Shown here: positions 27,101 through 39,100 of the stretch, piece after piece
How the letters are laid out: each line of letters opens with the position of its first letter
Position numbering within the stretch: position 1 is the first letter of the stretch
Assembly (NCBI GenBank): GCA_037893245.1
Contig: JBAIAA010000654.1
Coordinates: 124,001-188,000 of the forward strand
Length of the DNA: 64,000 nucleotides
From: Crossaster papposus
Lineage: Eukaryota > Echinodermata > Asteroidea > Velatida > Solasteridae
Direction of reading: 5' to 3'
Notes under the pieces: generated by a model
What the model was told of the DNA's origin: nothing
Seen by the model: only the letters and a program-made list of their open reading frames with translations
Database searches by the model: none
Made by a program: the position numbers and the translations under genes

Positions 27101-30100
27101 GGATATTTCAGTCTATTTTCAGGTTTTATTTTGTTTCATACCAAATTCGTATTTTTCTAGCATGTCTGAGCATTTTTGGAAGTATATAATCTGAATTTTG
27201 TTTGATTTACTCTTTTTACACGAGTCAGATGTCAACATCATTTTCAAATTATTAAATTAATTTGTAATATTCCTGAGTTCCCTTAAATTGTAAATGTTTA
27301 GGATTTTGAATTGAAATGTGAAATTTGGTCTTGATTTGGTGTCTTCCTTACCTGTAGTGGGCCCACAAGTCAGAGCCCAATTGCATGGCTCTGCTAACCA
27401 CAGAATCTCAAGCTTATGATCACCATTTTGGGCTAACCGCGCTAAGCAGAACAATTCTGTGCTAACCCTGTAAGCACAGAATCCTTAGTTATGGGATGTA
27501 CGCATGCGCAGATGCCAAAATTCCTCACTAACGCATAAAATACGCTTACAGTAACAGTACAGTAAGCAGGGATTTTTTGCTAACGATAAGCAGAGCCCAA
27601 CAAATTGGGCCCTGACCACATTTATGCCCCCCCCCCCCCCTCCCATCTAGAATCAGTTGATGTTTGTCAATCACTAGGAATCTTTCTTACCTGTAGCGGC
27701 CCCACAAATCTGGCCACGCCCCAGCCAAGCTTCTTGCTATCAGGCTCAACCAGAATCAGTTGATGGTTGTCAATCACTAGAAATCGCCGCACCCTTTGAG
27801 GGCTGGAGAAAACCAAACAGACAAACCAGAGAGCTCAATGAGGGACTGTGACAAGTCTAAATCTAAATAACATACATGTACTGGATAGTAAAGCCTTGGG
27901 GGGGGGGGGGGGGTCCCTCTGTCTCATATCTTGTTTCAAATGATGAGATAGGGAGCTGAACCAATCGTGTCGTTAGTGGGCGCACTGTGTGAAAAGAATA
28001 CGCGACGAGCATAATCCAATATTGAATACAGTCGTCTTGGGCAAAGACTAATACGACAACTGCATTAAGGAATGCATCAGAATCATACAAACACTGATGT
28101 CAGATTGAACAGGGATAGGAACAAATTGAGTTTGTTTTTGTGCTGATACATGCCAACTAGAGGCTGGTCGGGCTATTGTACAATTCAGTGATCAATGTTT
28201 GGAACATCGGATATGTTCTTACCTCTTGTCCTTCATGAGGACTGTGCAGGCAATTAAGTCGCTGTTATCTAAAATTTTATAAAACAAAGACAATAAAAAG
28301 AAAGGCCAGTTACTCATCTGTTGACTTGAAGTTGAACCATCCTATTCTGAATCAGATATGTGAGATATTCTGGCAAAATGAGACGGAACTAAACAGAGAT
28401 TGACATGACACTTTGCAGTAGAAAGAAAGCGAATAAAATTCTTCTTAATACAGTACTGTTTGTTACACTTAATAATCGGAAATAGTTATAGTTATAACAG
28501 TTGCATTTACTGAGAAAATGGCCTTAAAATTGTGGGTTTTGTTGTAGTAAACATGGAAGATGCTATTTTTAATTTTGTTTAAACTCTTTTTTCCAAGATT
28601 TGTATACCTTTTCTTCAACATGGGCAGTAGACATACCGGTACAAGCACCAAAGGTTATTAGTCTTGTGATAAACAGTCACGGGATCAAACACTATACATG
28701 TACTATACCAGAGTACTACACCAGTAGCAACCAAAGTACTATACCCATAGCAACCCTAAACTTCTTTACAGCAGTAAATGTGGTTTGTAAAATTGCACTA
28801 ATGTACAAACCAGATCAGACAGCGAACAATCTCTGAAAGTGAACAACAGAAACTCAGACTCAGAGTTACAAGAAAACCCATGACTGAAACCATAGCTCCT
28901 TGACTGAAACCACACGGAGAAAAACAACCCACGCGGGGAAATACCAGAGGAATACAAAAAGAAAGGGTAGGGGAAAACAAATAAAAGCAACAGCAGAAAA
29001 AGGAATACAAAAGAGACAGCAAAACAGAAAATGGCAGGAGGAAAACGAACGGAATAAAACCCAAAACAGAAAGGAAAAGGGCTGAAGAGATGGTACTGTA
29101 CGTACCATGACAGATTGCAATCTAGTGAAGAAGATTGCTACTAAAATATGGCTTTATACAGATGTACATGTACGCACGCCAAACCTTTGCCTAAACCAAC
29201 AGACAAATGTGCAAATTGAAACCGAGGTTCTCAATTATTCCATTGTTAATGAGGACCATTGTTTCAATTCTCTCAACTAAAGACAGCATAGATAGAGGGC
29301 CTGGGTTCACGTCCAGTCCAGGAATGCTGGTCATCAACTCCGAAAGCCCACAGAATTCTATCTAATGGATTTTCAATGGCTATTCACACTGCAAATCTGT
29401 TCAAATATGTGTACAAAAACGAGGCTCATGTATTTACATTCACTCACTGGTTATACTTTATAGTGGTGGTTCCAACATGTAAGAAGCTGTAAGTGATGGA
29501 TTTTGATGGGTAGTGTAGTTAAGGAGATCAGCAATAATAAGCCCCCCCCCCCCTCTTTCCTAGATCAAAGCATAGCTCCATGATCAAAGTATATTGATAT
29601 AAAGCTTGAATAGAACTAGACACTGTGACATCTTGCACACAATGTAAACATAACAGCAATTGAGTTACCAATCAAGATTACGGATTCTACTTTTTTCTAT
29701 TTTTTTTAAACGCTTTAACAAAGTGTGTACTGTACAGGCTGAATTTAGTATAAAATTCAAGGAAAACTTTCATGTTCCAGCAAGTTGGGTTTTAATGAGA
29801 ACGAGTAATCCCATTCAGCTTTTACTGGAATTTTTTTTCTGGGAAATGTAGGGCTTTCAATTGTAATGAAATCCATTGTGTGTTGATTGAAAATAGGCTG
29901 AATGGGTGTCTTTCTTTGATAAGAAAACGCATTTGAGATTATACACATGTAATAAATATTCAAGTGTCGAGTTAAAACTTGTAGTTGGCCCTATTTCAGA
30001 CGCACCACAGCAATCTAGAGGGGAATTGTCAGGTCAATGAATCAGACAGGCTGACTTGAAACTGTTTACAAATGTGTCACTAAATGCAAACAAAGTGAGG

Positions 30101-33100
30101 ACTTGGTAAATTGGGGGCAGTATTTGAAGAAGAAAAAACAAAACAAAATTTTTTCTTTTTTTCTTTAAGGTTTCTTGAAAATAAAAGACACACCAGGTGC
30201 CATAATTTCACAGGATGCTTGGGACTAGTATTTACTTACAGTCAAAGGTACCAGTAATTTGGTAAATTTGGTTTTTAGATGTTGGCAAATGTTGTACATC
30301 TTTCAGAACTACCGCTAACACTGTTTATGCTACTTTCTTGTTAATTCTTAAAAATGTTGAATACACTAAAAATAACTTCTGATTGTAGTGAAATTGTTCA
30401 AGGTGAGCAAAATTATTTCTCACTTTTCCAGGGAAACTATGAGAAATACATGCAGTGTACCCTGTAAAATTGGATCTAATTCCCAACCTAAATAATGCCA
30501 CATTTCCACTGACCTGGGCATTTCTTGAAACCTACTGTACACACTAAACAGAATTATATATAAATAGAATCGCTTGTAATTTCTCAGAGAATTTCACACA
30601 ATGTGGGGAATCTCCACGGCATACAATACAACTGAGCATTGACACAATTCAATTGTTTGTCTGGACAAAGAGTAAAACCAATGCATTTCCAAGAGTTCTA
30701 GGTTAGTTTGTTTTTAATCCATCCTATCGCAATATTGGAGGGGGAGGGGAGAGGGGATATTTCTCATGGACATAAATCCCAAATACAGTAATCGCATAAA
30801 GTGATTCCTCTCCTCTTCCAGAATTAAAAGAAACTTATGCTTGTTTTAGTTTTTGACAGACATTTCAAGGGGGGGGGGGGGGGGGGGCAGGGGAGGCCGA
30901 GGGGATATTTTTCATGGACATAAATCCCAAATACAGTAATCAGGTATAGTGCTTCCCTTCCAATTCCCTTCCAGAATAAAAAGAAATGAATGCTTGTTTT
31001 GTTTGAAGGAAGTCTGCACCAATAAGATGTAAATTCATCGGAGTTTTTAACACTTCACTGACAGAATGTTATAACTGTACAAGGACTTGGAAGGAAACAA
31101 ATGGTAGGAGGTCTCCAAAGTTTTATTTTATCAATAAGCATTTTAATCATGCCCCCCCCCCAAAAAAAAAAAATTAATAAAATATGTTTCCATGTACACA
31201 TTCTTTTAGTACATGACGTTATTGAGCCATTCCCTAGGATTTGTGTGCTTAAAGTACACACAATGTGGGGAATCTCAACTGTATACAATACAACTTAGCA
31301 TTGACACAATTCAATTGTTTGTCTGGACAAAGAGTAAAACCAATGCATTTCCAAGAGTTCTAGGTAGGTTGGTTGGTTTTTAATCCATTCTATCGCAATA
31401 TTGCCAACAAAAAGCGTTTCTAAAAGAACTATGCTTGTTTTGTTTTGTGGCAGACATTTCAGGGAGGGGGGGGGGGGTATTTCTCATGAACATAAATCCC
31501 AAATACAGTAATCAGGTATAGTGCTTCCCCTTCCAATTCCTTCTAGAATAACAAGAAATTAATGCTTGTTTGAAGGATGTCTGCACCAATGAAATGTAAA
31601 TTTATTGGAGTTTTCAATGCTTCACTGACAAGGATTTGGAAGGAAACAAATGGTAGGATGTCTCCAAAGTTTTATTTTATCAATAAGCATTTTAATCATG
31701 CCCCCCAAAAAATAATTTAAAAAAATTAAATATGTTTACATGTACACATTCTTTTAGTACATGACGTTAGCGAGCCATTCCCTAGGATTTGTGTGCTTAA
31801 AGTACAAACTCTCTAAACTCAAATTCAGAAAATTCTTTTGACCTAAAATGTTTAACATTACCCTAATTTGTTTTTGATTTTCCAAGAAAAGAATATTATT
31901 GATGGCAAAATAAAATCCAATATCCTGGTTTCCAAGAATTTGAAGGTAAAACTGGCAATGCTTAATTGCATTAGAACAAAACAAAAAACTCACCCCCCAA
32001 AAAAATTATATAAAATAAAAATAAATCACAAATGTTTTTAAAAACACGACAACGATTGCACAATGATAGATTCCCCTAAATACGCAATCGCCTACTGGTA
32101 GAGCCATTTCTGTTCTAAAATTAGCAAGGTCCAATATTCAAGAGCAAACAAAGTTCAAATCTGTTGTTGTATTGCACGACAGGTGTTACCACATTACACA
32201 TCCATCTTTCCAGGGTTTTGTGCACGTAGCAATTAGCAACCACAAAGCTTGTGTTTTTGAAAAGTTTCAAAGTTCAAAGAAAACTGTTTGGGATTTGTGG
32301 ATAAGTATTCGGGGAAATACAGTACATTACAATTGAAAGTTAAATTAGCAAATAGGAATGGGAAACTTTGTAAAAATAATTCTGTGAAGAGGTACGACAA
32401 TGTGAAAGGAAGTACATGTACATGTTATACATGTGTACATTTGTGTTCCTACTTGGTGAAAAGATGTGAATAAAGTTTCCCATTTTGTGAATGAAAATGA
32501 ATTCCCTGGAAAGACAAAATGTGTGAAAAATATGTTGATTCCCCGGTCAACTTTTAATGACAATGTACTGTTTTAATGTATTTGTGTGGCACATGTCCAC
32601 AATGTGTAATTGTATATTATGACAACAATTTATCATTCATGACACACACATGCCAGCATTGCCACTTTCCTGAACAAAAGATGCCATTTCAAAGCTGGGA
32701 AGAAACAAAGTACTCAAGGTCAATTGGCAACAGATGATACATCGGAGACCAGGTGACAAGTAAAATATACCACCAATGCAAAAACATTACTAATACTGCC
32801 AAGAATTGAGGGAATTTCCCCATTGCTCAGTTATTCATCGGAGAAATTCCTAACATGAAAAGAGAGCACTGAATAACAATCGAATTGTGGGATAATTTTT
32901 GTTCTTGAAATGTCCTTGTTCCTTGTTGGTTTCAATGCCAGGGACTGCCCCTATAACTCCATAATAATGAATCACTGTCTGATCATAGGGCCTTTTCGAA
33001 TCCCTGGCTTCGTCTTTGTCTTTGGCTTAAGGCGATTTTTGACTCCCAATTGCAACATCTCCAGCCACATTCTGACGCCTGTTGTACTTCAGAAACATTC

Positions 33101-36100
33101 ACTCGATTGATGTGAACCCAAAAGTTAGACTATTTCAACTTTCTTCCATTTCTATTTGCTTCTCAGTATTTCGGAATTCGGAGGCGAAGCCAAAGCCAAA
33201 GACGAAGCAACGGTTTTGAAAAGGCCCCTAGTCTACTAACAATGCAGGTTTATTCCATCCTTGGAAAGATCTCGGCAACTTAAATTAAATACATTATTTA
33301 AATTCCGGCAAAAATACCCAGTACAACATTTCTGATTATCAACGTTGTGCAGGTGATTAGACTTGTCGTCGACATTGGCTTATTTTATATCGATACAAAA
33401 AAAGAGGAAAAAATAAACTCTAAAAACTGACTCCAGCGGGATTTGAACATGCAACCTTTAGAATGTGGTATATTAGGTAAAAAGAGTAGGCTAAATACTT
33501 CATGTTGGAGCTGGGCTCCTCTTCGATAGAAACAAATTGCAGACGTTCAACCCCCCCCCCCCCCCCCCCCCCCCTAAAAGTCTTTGGTTCTTGTGGTTAT
33601 AAGAACATAATGCTTTTTTAAATAGCAAGGATATAGTTAAACGTTAGTACAGGATATCGGGTGATAACATCTTCCGATATATACACGTGGCATTTGATTT
33701 CAATGCGGTTGCACTGTGCAGGAAAAGATAAAAACCCAGGAGCTAAAGCTGGCACCAGGGACATACGTCTGCACAGCTAGAATTTAGAGATAGAATTCAC
33801 GAGGAAACAACGGAAAAATAAATAACAATAGACAATATCAATTGGCATTTTGTCTGATGTGGGACTACAAACTGAGACCACACCCCCCTGTGGGTGGAGA
33901 AGGGGGCCACCAATTGGCTATGCCACAGACAATTTACCTGAAGAAACCCGTAGAGAGAAGACAATGAGAAGAAATTACAGTTTTAAAGGTGGGAGGAAAA
34001 CCCCAGAAGAATATTCTGGGTAAAACCAACGGAATCAGGTAGGGACGTAAAACCCACGAAATCAGGTTGGGACGTAAAACCCACGAAATCAGGTTGGGAC
34101 GTAAAACCCACGAAATCAGGTTGGGACGTAAAACCCACGGAATCAGGTAGGGACGTAAAACCCACGGAATCAGGTAGGGACGTAAAACCCACGGAATCAG
34201 GTAGGAACTGAAAACCCAATCTATGTGTGTACCAGGACAGGAATCAAACCCAGGGCCACAGCGGTGAAAGGCAAGGAAAGAGCCAATGCGCTAACCTGAC
34301 TCGCCTTATCGTGTGTGGAGTTTGTGCTATACAATTAACTAGAATGCTAGAAGGAAGCTGTTTGGTAGTTACTTACTGAGATCCAGTTTGTCGGATGCTT
34401 TGACTATCTGGTCTTGGCTGGCTAGGGGTAGCTTGGTCTCCGTCTCATGGCAGAGGGTATGCGACAGGTTGCGTAGAAGGAAGAACATACGGATAGCCTG
34501 TAGGAGTAGACATATCAAAGTATAGCGTTAGAGCGGACATTGACGGACATTGGGTCGTATTAATCAAAACTAGTTGAGGGTGAGCGACAGGTTGCGTAGA
34601 AGGAAGAACATACGGATAGCCTGTAGGAGTAGACATATCAAAGTATAGCATTAGAGCAGACATTGACGGACATTGGGTCGTATTAATCAAAACCAGCGTT
34701 TGTGTTTACTACCAATAATTAAGCATTTACTAGCGTCTGTATGAATAAAAATTCCACAATTCTATCAAATCATTTGGGTGGAAGTGTGGATGTCGTGCAG
34801 TTGAGTAACTATTCCTGACATCGACCTGGTTCTGAGTTACTGGCTAATTGGGACCATCTTTTGATCAATTTTAAACTGGACAATATTACAAATTACAGGG
34901 TGGTAAAAACAATTAAGCTGTTAAATTTGTTACAATTCCACCATCTTCTGTAAAATGTGGGTTTCAACTTACCCTTCTGGTTCTCTCTAATTCTCCAGAG
35001 GGGAGACGCTTGATAAAATCAATACCAGTGAGTGGTGTTCCAGTGGGAGGAAGCAGTATAGATTCATCCATCATCAAGTATTCCACATTTAGGGGTCTCG
35101 TCTGAAAAAATCAATAGAACAAAAATACAACTAGAAACAATTCAATTTGGACATTAACAAATTAAATTCACTAAAGAATGCCATGCTTTGGTACAGAGAT
35201 TATTAAAAAAAAGTAAATTTATTTTTGTTAAATCTGCAATTGTCACAATTATTACCCCTGTTCATCAAGCCATGAGACCAAATTTCTTAAGATCAGCGCA
35301 ATTTGATCTGTACCTTCACAGGTACCCATTTGTACTCCAAAGTGTCTTGCCCAAGAACACAAGCACTATGTTTAGCGTCGGGTTTTCGATCCATGTACTA
35401 CAGCACACAAGTCAAACACAGTTGCACTCCACATAAATTAAATATGTCTTTAGGTTTGTTCAACCGGAGTTTGCGAGGAATATCGGTTGCTTTTCAGTGA
35501 GTTACGTGAGGAATCTCAGTGCGTTAATACTCACCGTCATGCTCTGATACTCATCATCAAACATGTCCAGAAAAAGCTCATCGCCTCGGTAGAAGTTTCG
35601 TAGCAGCAACATACTCTCTTCTTTGGCTCCCTAGGAAATATAGAAACCAACCAACTCGTACATTTATTGATTTGATTCAACAATGTTCAGTTTTTGTGTA
35701 TGTTGATTATGCCTAGTTTATAAAACGATGAGACAACTAACTAATGAGTCTTATGCACAGCTGGCTAAAACCTGTTGACAACCATGACTAACCTCAACGC
35801 TTGCTAGATGCTTGTCCTGAAGGAAACAGCGATTGGTCTCCAATGAATACACAAGCTGCTTGAGGAGGAGACTAGACATCTCCAAGGTTACTGGACGGAT
35901 GCGACTATTAAACTGGCAACTCTGTCCCATGACAGCAACGAGACAGTTCACCAAGACTCTACTGTAACTAGTCTTGTCCTGAAACAGATTGGCAAATTAC
36001 TCAAATAGTAACAGATTGTAAAATTACTCAAATAGTAACAGATTGGCAAATTACTCAAATAGTAACAGATTGGCAAATTACTCAAATAGTAACAGATTGG

Positions 36101-39100
36101 CAAATTACTCAAATAGTAACAGATTGTAAAATTACTCAAATAGTAACAGATTGTAAAATTACTCAAATAGTAACAGATTGGCAAATTACTCAAATAGTAA
36201 CAGATTGGCAAATTACTCAAATAGTAACAGATTGGCAAATTACTCAAATAGTAACAGATTGGCAAATTACTCAAATAGTAACAGATTGTAAAATTACTCA
36301 AATAGTAACAGATTGGCAAATTACTCAAATAGTAACAGATTGGCAAATTACTCAAATAGTAACAGATTGGCAAATTACTCAAATAGTAACAGATTGTAAA
36401 ATTACTCAAATAGTAACAGATTGTAAAATTACTCAAATAGTAACAGATTGGCAAATTACTCAAATAGTAACAGATTGGCAAATTACTCAAATAGTAACAG
36501 ATTGGCAAATTACTCAAATAGTAACAGATTGTAAAATTACTCAAATAGTAACAGATTGTAAAATTACTCAAATAGTAACAGATTGGCAAATTACTCAAAT
36601 AGTAACAGATTGGCAAATTACTCAAATAGTAACAGATTGGCAAATTACTCAAATAGTAACAGATTGTAAAATTACTCAAATAGTAACAGATTGGCAAATT
36701 ACTCAAATAGTAACAGATTGGCAAATTACTCAAATAGTAACAGATTGGCAAATTACTCAAATAGTAACAGATTGTAAAATTACTCAAATAGTAACAGATT
36801 GTAAAATTACTCAAATAGTAACAGATTGGCAAATTACTCAAATAGTAACAGATTGGCAAATTACTCAAATAGTAACAGATTGGCAAATTACTCAAATAGT
36901 AACAGATTTTAAAATTACTCAAATAGTAACAGATTGGCAAATTACTCAAATAGTAACAGTTCAGCAGAAAACTACATTGGAATATTCACTGTAATCAGAT
37001 CACTGACAATTATTTACTTCATATTTAGTCTGATTTTCATTATTCTGCTATTATGTGTTTGCAAGAATGATCAAATAAAGCACAAGTATATTTGAAAATT
37101 TGTAATATAAAAATTGCTGTATCCTCTCCGAGTGATCACTGATGGTTATTTTCGAGGTTTGCTAGTATCGTGACTTTGGGTGTGATCCCTGGCTACATGG
37201 CAATCATGGGTTTGTGGCTTCTGACTAGTGCCCCCTGAACGAGGACACTGACAAACGTTGAGCTACCAACACAGGGCTAAATAGCTCAATTGATAGAGCA
37301 CCGGAACGGCAACCAGAGGTTGCAGATTCAAACCCCACTCTAGGCAATTTCTTTTAATTTTAATTGTTAGTTTCTGCTATGTATTTATTAATTTGTATAT
37401 TTATTTCTCACCTGTGATCTGCTTGTTAAGCACACACTGACCAACAGATCTTGTTTGATGCCTGCAATGAGACATAATTATCACATCTTATGAATAGTTT
37501 GATTGTTGTATCTGTGTATATCAGATTCAAACCAACCAACCAGCCAACCAACCAACCAGCCAGCCAGCCAGCCAGCCCTGGCTATCTCGGTTGATTTAGT
37601 GATAAGACGCTGGCTTTCAATCTGACCCACAGGAAAGAGTAGGAGAAAAGGAGGATAAACATTTTCAAAAAAGCAGGACAAAAGTAGTATTTTGAGGGAC
37701 AAAATCAGGATTGTATCCTGACAAGTAAGACATTTGCGGGGTTTCAAGAGTAGTTTTTGTTGATACTCGCCAAATAGAAGCAAGGCAACAAAACTAGGAA
37801 TAAGTAGGTAAAGTATGAGCAAGGTAAGAAAACTAGGAAAAAGTAGGAAAAGTAGGAGCAAGGAAAGAAAATTCTAAAAAATCAGAAAAGTAGGAACATT
37901 TGAAAGCCTGCCGACTTGCATTGATTGATAACTAGATTACAACTCAGTCACCGTCGCCATCATAATTATTATCATTTGTATTAGACAACATAATTCAATA
38001 AAAAGATGCAGCATCAGTTATGCAGCTGCAGCAATCTCATCACACACATACCTTCATTAGATCCCATGGCATAAAGTAAACACAGTGATATGAGTGTTCG
38101 GTAGTCACCGGTACTAACATCTAATGCATCAATGACGGCTTGCAGGTACGGCCTGAAAATATCACCAACATCAAAAGGCACAAACTTGTCAATTCCATTT
38201 TAACCACACTCCCTAGTTTCAATTGTGAATGAGTTGGGATCCGAAGGTGGTGAAGTCTACTTTTTACAGTCTAAAATCTTTTGAGCGCCTTTTTTTAACA
38301 CCAATTGGACCAATTGTCAAACCTGTATTAGGGATCCAATACTTAACATGTTTACTACAAGCCGGAATAAAAGGTCACGTGAATTTACGCACACTAGATA
38401 AAATGAAGATCCTTAGTTATTCAAACTCTAAATTCCGGTCTTTCACGGTTGATTTTCAAAGATTAAATCTAATAATCTTGAATTGCTTGTAATTTGATAC
38501 ATGATGATGACATCATGGTATCTGAGTAATATACACCAGTTCAGTATGAGTTCACCTGAGTGGTATCACCTGAAAATTTGGTTTGTAACCCAAGGTGTTT
38601 TCCCAAGGAAAATTGTTCATGCTAAGCAATTTTTGGGTGCTTAGCAGCTCCATGACAGCAGAGTTGTGTCTTGACACACCTTCTAGACAACTGTAGCTCT
38701 GACTGCTGAGTCTCGTACACTTCCGATGTCTTCTCCTCATCTGTACAATTCCTCCCTGTCTTAGACTTAATCTCATCAATGCTGGGTGTGGTCACGGTCT
38801 TCTCCCCAGGAGCTGAAATAAGAAACAAAAGATCAAAACACGTGACAATTAGACAACTGAGAATTGTCTGTATAATTCCTCCCTGTCTTAGACTTAATCT
38901 CATCAATGCTGGGTGTGGTCACGGTCTTCTCCCCAGGAGCTGAAATAAGAAACAAAAGATCAAAACACGTGACATTAGACAACCGCGCCTCTCCAATGTC
39001 TAGCCTCCTGTCCCATTCATCGTGTCTTTTACCAGACCAAGATGTAAAGTAACACACTCTACTCCTTACCTTGCATCTGATCCTGAGAAACTCCTCCCTC

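Larger units (their letters stand above)
24755..27690 (-). other. CLEC16A intron 20
   Basis: 2.9 kb. AT-rich up to 25900, then the nested hAT-type element, then the decayed exon 20 duplicate with its own MITE and a poly-C run near 27627. No gene inside. Confidence 0.7.
28269..34376 (-). other. CLEC16A intron 18 (6.1 kb)
   Basis: No supported exon. Holds the 662-bp tandem duplication, the expanded SINE, poly-C/G runs (29543, 30870, 31155, 33550) and a block at 31795-31870 homologous to 9230-9300 (ctctaaactcaaa...ttcaacat..accctaatttgt). Confidence 0.65.
36961..38051 (-). other. Intron sequence around CLEC16A exon 14
   Basis: Apart from exon 14 this holds the tRNA-like head at 37266, a cagccagccagccag run at 37555-37577 and a purine-rich stretch with aggaaaaagtaggaaaagta repeats at 37800-37870. 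Confidence 0.6.

Noticed and set aside
28866-29120. Hydrophobic minus frame rich in Phe/Ser/Leu
   Set aside because: Reverse complement of an A-rich purine stretch; no start, splice or family support.
35948-36949. 333-codon minus frame of LSNLPICYY-type repeats
   Set aside because: By-product of a stop-free 27-bp repeat; it enters exon 15 in the wrong frame and the array is intronic.
37266-37346. Functional tRNA gene
   Set aside because: A- and B-box-like motifs are present but acceptor and anticodon stems do not pair; better explained as a SINE head.
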